From Bacteroidales bacterium (GTDB lineage: Bacteria > Bacteroidota > Bacteroidia > Bacteroidales > F082): DNA of 64,000 nucleotides. The stretch is from positions 44,334-108,333 of the forward strand of contig JAFGXS010000085.1 in the NCBI GenBank assembly GCA_016936505.1. Reading direction: 5' to 3'. Position 1 is the stretch's first letter. Each line of letters opens with the position of its first letter. Under the pieces are notes generated by a model. The model saw only the letters and a list, made by a program, of their open reading frames with translations. It searched no databases and was not told the DNA's origin. A program made the position numbers and the translations under genes. Shown here piece by piece: positions 58,788 to 64,000 of the stretch.

Positions 58788-59915
58788 ATGAAAAAGATAC
58801 AACTCGGCGTTTTGTTTATATCGTTACTTATTGTTTTTTTCTTTTCCTCGTGTAAGAATAAAATAAAAGATACACAATCGAATCAAGAAGTCAGCGTTGG
58901 GGTAGCTGAAGTTCAGTTTGCTTTAGCACCACAAAATTTTGAATATCCTGCAACTTTGGTTGCCAATAAGAAAATAGATCTTCGTGCCGATGTTGGGGGC
59001 AGGGTAGAAGCGATCCTTTTTAAAGAAGGGGGTAGTGTTACTAAAGGACAGCCTATGTACACTATTGACAAGCGTTTGTATCAGGCAAAACACGATCAGG
59101 CTTTGGCCGAACTCAAAGTGGCAGAAACAAATTATGTTACCGACACAACCGATGCCCGTCGTTATCAAAATTTATGGGATCACAATGCGGTAGATAAAAT
59201 TCAGTTGGATCATGCGCTGGCACAGGTTCAAGTGGCCAAAGCCAATGTGGCTTCAGCAACAGCCAACATGGTTTATGCTCAAACAAATCTTGATCATGCC
59301 ACTGTAAAGGCCCCCTTTGCAGGAAAAACAAATGTATCGGATGTTCGTTTGGGAGATTTGGTAGTTGCGTCTCAAACAGCACTGGTTACTGTGGTTGATA
59401 ACAGCAACATGAATGCTGACTTTTATATTAGTGAAAGTGATTATGTAAAGCTCGGCGAAAGTGATCAAAGCATACACGAAAAGCTTTCGGAGTTTAAATT
59501 GTTCTTGCCTGACGATAGACTATATCCATATGCCGGAAACCTTGACTTTGTTGATAATACTGTTGATCCAACAACCGGTACAATTTTGGTTCGCCTTAAA
59601 TTTCCGAACCCTAAACTAATACTTAAATCAGGAATGAATTGTATTTTAAGGTTGACCCGTTCTAATGAAAAAGCAATTGTGATTCCACAGGCAGCAGTAC
59701 AACAGCTTTTGGATGAATACTTTGTTTATGTAGTGAACCAAAAAGGGATTGTTGAGCAGAGAAAAATTGATTTGGGAGCCGTTTCCGGAAATATGCAAAT
59801 AATCAAATCAGGATTAAAATCAGGTGAACAAGTAATTGTGGAGGGTATTGAAAAAGTGAGACCACATGAGCAGGTTAAAATAGTGCCGGTGAACACATCA
59901 GTTACAGGAAGTTAA
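58788..59915 (+). CDS. RND efflux periplasmic adaptor (MFP) lipoprotein
   Basis: 'VDLRADVGGRVEAILFKEGGSVTKGQPMYTID'-like lipoyl motif, 'TNLDHATVKAPFAGKTNVSDVRLGDLV'. Confidence 0.94.
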   Translation: MKKIQLGVLFISLLIVFFFSSCKNKIKDTQSNQEVSVGVAEVQFALAPQNFEYPATLVANKKIDLRADVGGRVEAILFKEGGSVTKGQPMYTIDKRLYQAKHDQALAELKVAETNYVTDTTDARRYQNLWDHNAVDKIQLDHALAQVQVAKANVASATANMVYAQTNLDHATVKAPFAGKTNVSDVRLGDLVVASQTALVTVVDNSNMNADFYISESDYVKLGESDQSIHEKLSEFKLFLPDDRLYPYAGNLDFVDNTVDPTTGTILVRLKFPNPKLILKSGMNCILRLTRSNEKAIVIPQAAVQQLLDEYFVYVVNQKGIVEQRKIDLGAVSGNMQIIKSGLKSGEQVIVEGIEKVRPHEQVKIVPVNTSVTGS

Positions 59916-59926
59916 ATTCAGAAATT

Positions 59927-62900
59927 ATGTTCTCAAAGATATTCATAGAGCGCCCAATAACCGCTATTGTCCTTTCATTGTTTATTATAATTGTGGGGAC
60001 AATTTCCATTTTTCTTTTACCTGTAGCTCAGCTTCCTGAAGTTACTCCACCCGTTGTTAATGTATCCGGTTCCTATACAGGGGCCAGTGCTGCTGATGTT
60101 GAAAATGCCATTGCCACACCAGTTGAAAACCAGGTAAACGGGGCTACAGATATGATGTATCTACAGTCAACCAGTGCCAATGACGGAAGTTTTACTTTAA
60201 ATGTAACCTTTAATCTGGGATCTGATGTGAATGTTGATGCTATGGAGGTTCAGAACCGCGTTGCATTGGCGTTACCGGGCCTTCCTGAAGAAATTAAACG
60301 TACAGGGCTTTCTGTAAGAAAAGCTTCTACTAGTATGCTTGAAATCGTGGCTATCTATTCTCCAAAAGGAACCCACGACAGGAAGTTTCTGGATAATTAT
60401 GCCAGTTTGTATGTGAAAAATGCATTGGCCAGGGTTCCCGGTGTTGGTAATGTAAGTTCTTTTGGTAGTGATTTTGCCATGCGTGTTTGGTTGAATCCTC
60501 AAAAAATGGCCAACCTGCATGTTACAACTACTGATGTTATTAATGCGGTAACAAATCAGAATAAATTGACTCCTGCTGGATCGGTTGGAGCTACTCCGGC
60601 ACCCAAAGGACAGTCTTTTGAGGTGAGTGTGCGGTTGAAAGGTAGGCTGGTTTCGGCTAAAGAATTTGGGGATATCGTGATTGCCACCAACCCAATAACT
60701 GGTGCTGTAACCCGTCTGAAAGATATTGCCCGGGTTGAACTGGGCTCATCTTCCTATACCGGACAGGGACTGGTAAATGGGAAAGTTGGTAGTGGGCTGG
60801 CTGTTTATCAGACACCAGGAAGTAATGCGTTGGAAACAGCAGATTTGGTAAAAGCAAAAATGCAACAATTGGCCAGGGGGTTTCCCCAGGATGTTGCCTG
60901 GACAACCATGGTTGACAATACTCGGTTTGTCAAGGCTTCTATTGACGAAGTGGTCAAAACCCTTTTTGAAGTATTGATTCTGGTGTTGTTGGTGGTTTTC
61001 TTCTTCCTGCAAACCTGGAGGCCTACTTTGATTACGTTATTGGCCATTCCGGTTTCCATCATCGGAACCTTTGCGGTTTTTTCACTGATCGGTTTTTCTA
61101 TCAATACATTGACTCTGTTTGCCATGGTGTTAGCTATTGGGATTGTGGTGGATGATGCCATTGTGGTAGTGGAAGCGGTGCAGCATAACATTGATAAGTT
61201 CGGTTTGTCGGCGAAAGAAGCATCTATAAAAGCTATGAAAGAAGTAGGTGGCCCGGTTATTGTAATTGCCCTGATTCTTTCGGCTGTTTTCTTCCCGGTT
61301 ACTTTTATGCCAGGAATCACAGGTATGCTGTACAAACAATTTGCAGTGACTATTGCTGTTTCTGTGCTCATTTCTGCATTTGTAGCACTTACTCTTACTC
61401 CTGCGCTAACATCGCTTATGATGCGACCTAATCCGGTAAATGTGAATAGTAGAGGTTTAAATGGCTTGTTTTATCGGTTTAACATCTGGTTTGAAAAAAG
61501 AGTCGAATCCTATGGAAAGAATGTACGATACACCATCAGGAAGGCTCCAATGATGTTAGTTATGCTGATTGTGATTTATATCGGAGTAGGCTTGTTGTCT
61601 AAATACACCCCACAGTCTTTTATTCCAAATGAAGATCAGGGAATGTTGATGGCTGTGGTTCAGTTGCCTCCAGGGGCATCCACACAGAGAACCAAGAAAG
61701 TAATGAACGAATTTGGTGAAATACTCAAAAAGAACAAATATATAAGTCATTATTTCCTGGCACCCAATTTTAATATTATGACACGGACACGACTGTCAAA
61801 TTTTGGAACTTCCTTTATCGGGTTGTCTCCGTGGAAAGACCGCAAAGGGAAGAATGCCAATTCAGAAGCCATTGCCCGTCAACTTATGGCCGAGGCTTCG
61901 CAGATTAAAGGGGCCACATTCCGGGTGATTTCTCCTCCTCCCATTCGCGGTTTGGGTATCGCCACAGGTTTTTCCTTTGAAATTAAACAAAGCAGCGGTA
62001 CATTGGATGAATTGAAAACGGTTCAGGATGATTTTCTGAAAGCTCTTCAGAAGCAAAAGGATATTGGAATGGCTTATTCAATGGCTACCTTTGATTATCC
62101 CGATATTCAACTGAGCATCGACAGGGTAAAAGCAAAAATGATGGGCGTTTCCATTTCAGATATTTCCAATACCATCAGGACTTTTCTTGGAGGATATTAT
62201 ATCAATGACTTTACTTTGTTTAATAAGACTTTTCGGGTTTTTGCACAGGCAGATTCTAGTTACCGTTCCAGCATCAATGCGTTATCACAGTATTATGTTA
62301 GGAGTAATAAGGGACAGATGGTTCCTTTAAATGTGTTGGTGAAAGTTAAAAAATCCACATCTGCGCCTATTATTACACATTACAACATGGATCGGAGTGT
62401 AAGCATTAGTGGTGCTGCTGCTCCGGGATACAGCTCTGGTGATGCCATTAATTCTTTGAAACAGGTAGCTGCACAAGTGTTACCTCCTGGATATTCTTAT
62501 GAGTTTACTGGCATTTCATTACAGGAAATTGAAGGGGGTAAAACCAGTCTGATTATTTTCATTCTGGCCATTCTGTTTGTCTTTCTGTTCCTTTCTGCAT
62601 TATACGAAAGTTTTTCAGTGCCTTTTGCAATCTTACTGGCCGTTCCCATTGGTATCTTTGGTGCTTATTTATCGTTGAAACTTGGAGGGTTGTCTGCCAG
62701 TATTTATGCGCAGATTGGAATTATTACATTGATAGGCCTGGCGGCCAAAAATGCCATCCTGATTGTGGAATACTGTAAGTTAAAATACGATAGTGGAACA
62801 CCACTTATAGAAGCTGCTGTTGAAGCCGCAAAATTACGTATACGTCCCATTTTAATGACTTCACTTGCATTTAATTTGGGAGTTATTCCTTTGATGCTGG

Positions 62901-63055
62901 CTACCGGAGCCGGAGCCAATGCAAGGGTAAATATAGGGTACACGGTTTTCGGCGGGATGCTGACGGCAACTTTGCTGGCTGTTTTCTTTATTCCTCTGTT
63001 TTATGTAATTATCATTAAGATTACTGAAAGAATAAGGAAAGCGGTGGCTAGTTGA
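59927..63055 (+). CDS. RND multidrug efflux permease (AcrB/MexB-like, HAE1)
   Basis: 'MFSKIFIERPITAIVLSLFIIIVGTISIFLLPVAQLPEVTPPVVNVSGSYTGASAADVE', 'AIGIVVDDAIVVVEAV', 'PMMLVMLIVIYIG'; 1042 aa. Confidence 0.96.
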   Translation: MFSKIFIERPITAIVLSLFIIIVGTISIFLLPVAQLPEVTPPVVNVSGSYTGASAADVENAIATPVENQVNGATDMMYLQSTSANDGSFTLNVTFNLGSDVNVDAMEVQNRVALALPGLPEEIKRTGLSVRKASTSMLEIVAIYSPKGTHDRKFLDNYASLYVKNALARVPGVGNVSSFGSDFAMRVWLNPQKMANLHVTTTDVINAVTNQNKLTPAGSVGATPAPKGQSFEVSVRLKGRLVSAKEFGDIVIATNPITGAVTRLKDIARVELGSSSYTGQGLVNGKVGSGLAVYQTPGSNALETADLVKAKMQQLARGFPQDVAWTTMVDNTRFVKASIDEVVKTLFEVLILVLLVVFFFLQTWRPTLITLLAIPVSIIGTFAVFSLIGFSINTLTLFAMVLAIGIVVDDAIVVVEAVQHNIDKFGLSAKEASIKAMKEVGGPVIVIALILSAVFFPVTFMPGITGMLYKQFAVTIAVSVLISAFVALTLTPALTSLMMRPNPVNVNSRGLNGLFYRFNIWFEKRVESYGKNVRYTIRKAPMMLVMLIVIYIGVGLLSKYTPQSFIPNEDQGMLMAVVQLPPGASTQRTKKVMNEFGEILKKNKYISHYFLAPNFNIMTRTRLSNFGTSFIGLSPWKDRKGKNANSEAIARQLMAEASQIKGATFRVISPPPIRGLGIATGFSFEIKQSSGTLDELKTVQDDFLKALQKQKDIGMAYSMATFDYPDIQLSIDRVKAKMMGVSISDISNTIRTFLGGYYINDFTLFNKTFRVFAQADSSYRSSINALSQYYVRSNKGQMVPLNVLVKVKKSTSAPIITHYNMDRSVSISGAAAPGYSSGDAINSLKQVAAQVLPPGYSYEFTGISLQEIEGGKTSLIIFILAILFVFLFLSALYESFSVPFAILLAVPIGIFGAYLSLKLGGLSASIYAQIGIITLIGLAAKNAILIVEYCKLKYDSGTPLIEAAVEAAKLRIRPILMTSLAFNLGVIPLMLATGAGANARVNIGYTVFGGMLTATLLAVFFIPLFYVIIIKITERIRKAVAS

Positions 63056-63211
63056 TTTCTTAATATCTTCTTTTAGTTGGATACACATAGATTTGTATTT
63101 GTTTCATAATCTATTTGTTAACTTCTGTTTTTTCTGAACAATTGTCGTCTGTTCAAATAAATTTTCTTATCTTAGGAATACCTTTTTACAAAAGGCATAA
63201 ATTAAGATGCC

Positions 63212-64000
63212 ATGGAAAATAACCTAAGAACACCAAACGAACTGCTTTCTGAAATTTCTTCTCTTAAGAAGCAGCTTGCAGTAGTAAAGAGCGATTTTGC
63301 CAGAGAAATTAACGAGCTTAAAAAAAGAAATAAGTATCAGGTACATGCCGAGAAAGAAATTTTCAGAAAAATTTCAAACCATACCCAGGATATTTATTTT
63401 GAACTCGATTTGTCGTGGAAGATTTTGTACATAAGCCCTAGTTTTGAACGTGTTTTTGGGTTCAAGCAGAAAGATTTTATCAACCAAGAACTTTCTTCTT
63501 TGTTCTCTTTTAATAAGAGCCAAGAACTGAAAGACTTTCAAAAGGAAATGAAATCAGTTGGTGAGAAAGAAGCGGAAAGCAAAGTTGTTACTAAATCGGG
63601 GAAGGAAATATGGGTTTATTATTACGTTCGCTATATAGAGCACGAAGGACATAATCCCAGCATTGTTGGTATTATGTATGATATTACAGAAAAGAAGAAA
63701 ACAGAAAAGGATCTGGCAAAGAGAGAAGCTGTTTTTGAATCAGTAATGGAAGCTTCTCCGGATATGATCACCATTACAGACATTGATGGCAAGGTCCTTT
63801 ATACGTCTGATATTACCTGGAAATTATTTGGCTATAAATCATTATCAGAGTTTATAGGAAGGCCATTGTTTGATTTTATTATCCCCTCAGAACATGAGAG
63901 AGTGCGCAGCAGTATTCAAGGCATGTTTGAAGGAAGATTTACTTCCGGTATTTTTACTGCTGTCAGGGCAGACGGTTCAACTTTTCCCATGGAAGTAAAC
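63212..64000 (+). CDS. PAS-domain sensor protein (partial, runs off the right edge)
   Basis: Manual translation from ATG 63212: MENNLRTPNELLSEISSLKKQLAVVKSDFAREINELKKRNK...; PAS/PAC-like 'DIYFELDLSWKILYISPSFERVFGFKQKDFINQ' followed by a second PAS 'SVMEASPDMITITDIDGKVLYTSDITWKLFGYKS'. Open to the window end. Confidence 0.88.
   Translation, partial: MENNLRTPNELLSEISSLKKQLAVVKSDFAREINELKKRNKYQVHAEKEIFRKISNHTQDIYFELDLSWKILYISPSFERVFGFKQKDFINQELSSLFSFNKSQELKDFQKEMKSVGEKEAESKVVTKSGKEIWVYYYVRYIEHEGHNPSIVGIMYDITEKKKTEKDLAKREAVFESVMEASPDMITITDIDGKVLYTSDITWKLFGYKSLSEFIGRPLFDFIIPSEHERVRSSIQGMFEGRFTSGIFTAVRADGSTFPMEVN

Noticed and set aside
60808-61371. 187-aa minus-strand ORF antisense to the RND permease gene
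   Set aside because: Shadow ORF of a strongly supported AcrB-like CDS; composition (T/N/S-rich) is typical of antisense frames.
1-64000. Search for tRNA, rRNA, CRISPR, IS elements, prophage or defence islands
   Set aside because: By reading I found no tRNA-like T-loop motifs in intergenic space, no regularly spaced direct repeats, and no transposase/integrase or defence-family ORFs. tRNAscan-SE, CRISPRFinder and DefenseFinder would be needed to confirm.

Overview
This 64-kb window looks like a chromosomal segment of a Bacteroidetes (Bacteroidales/Marinilabiliales-like) bacterium. Supporting signs are TAnnTTTG-type -7 promoter elements, T9SS C-terminal sorting domains, a TonB receptor with a CarboxypepD_reg domain, a Bacteroidetes-type RpoZ, and DUF4835/DUF1599 family genes. 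Gene density is high and most content is core metabolism and housekeeping: moeA (partial), rocD, gmk, folA, rex, arcC, cdaA, folP, dapA, bamD, rpoZ, coaBC, sucC, aroB, aroA and a TolC/MFP/RND efflux operon. I saw no rRNA, tRNA, CRISPR array, transposase or prophage. Observations most worth follow-up: (1) a free-standing transcription unit at about 4264-4430 with a near-perfect Bacteroidetes promoter, a 16-codon ORF ending in three consecutive in-frame stops, and a strong hairpin terminator; (2) a 329-aa protein (19097-20086) that reads like a galactokinase/GHMP-fold protein lacking the catalytic motifs; (3) an unlisted 43-aa Trp-rich ORF just upstream of moeA; (4) a T9SS cargo made of tandem W-x7/8-W repeats; (5) candidate leaderless starts at bamD and aroB; (6) an SDR with a replaced YxxxK motif; (7) a tandem cytosolic/exported glutathione peroxidase pair. 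All family calls were made by eye from sequence motifs, without database searches.
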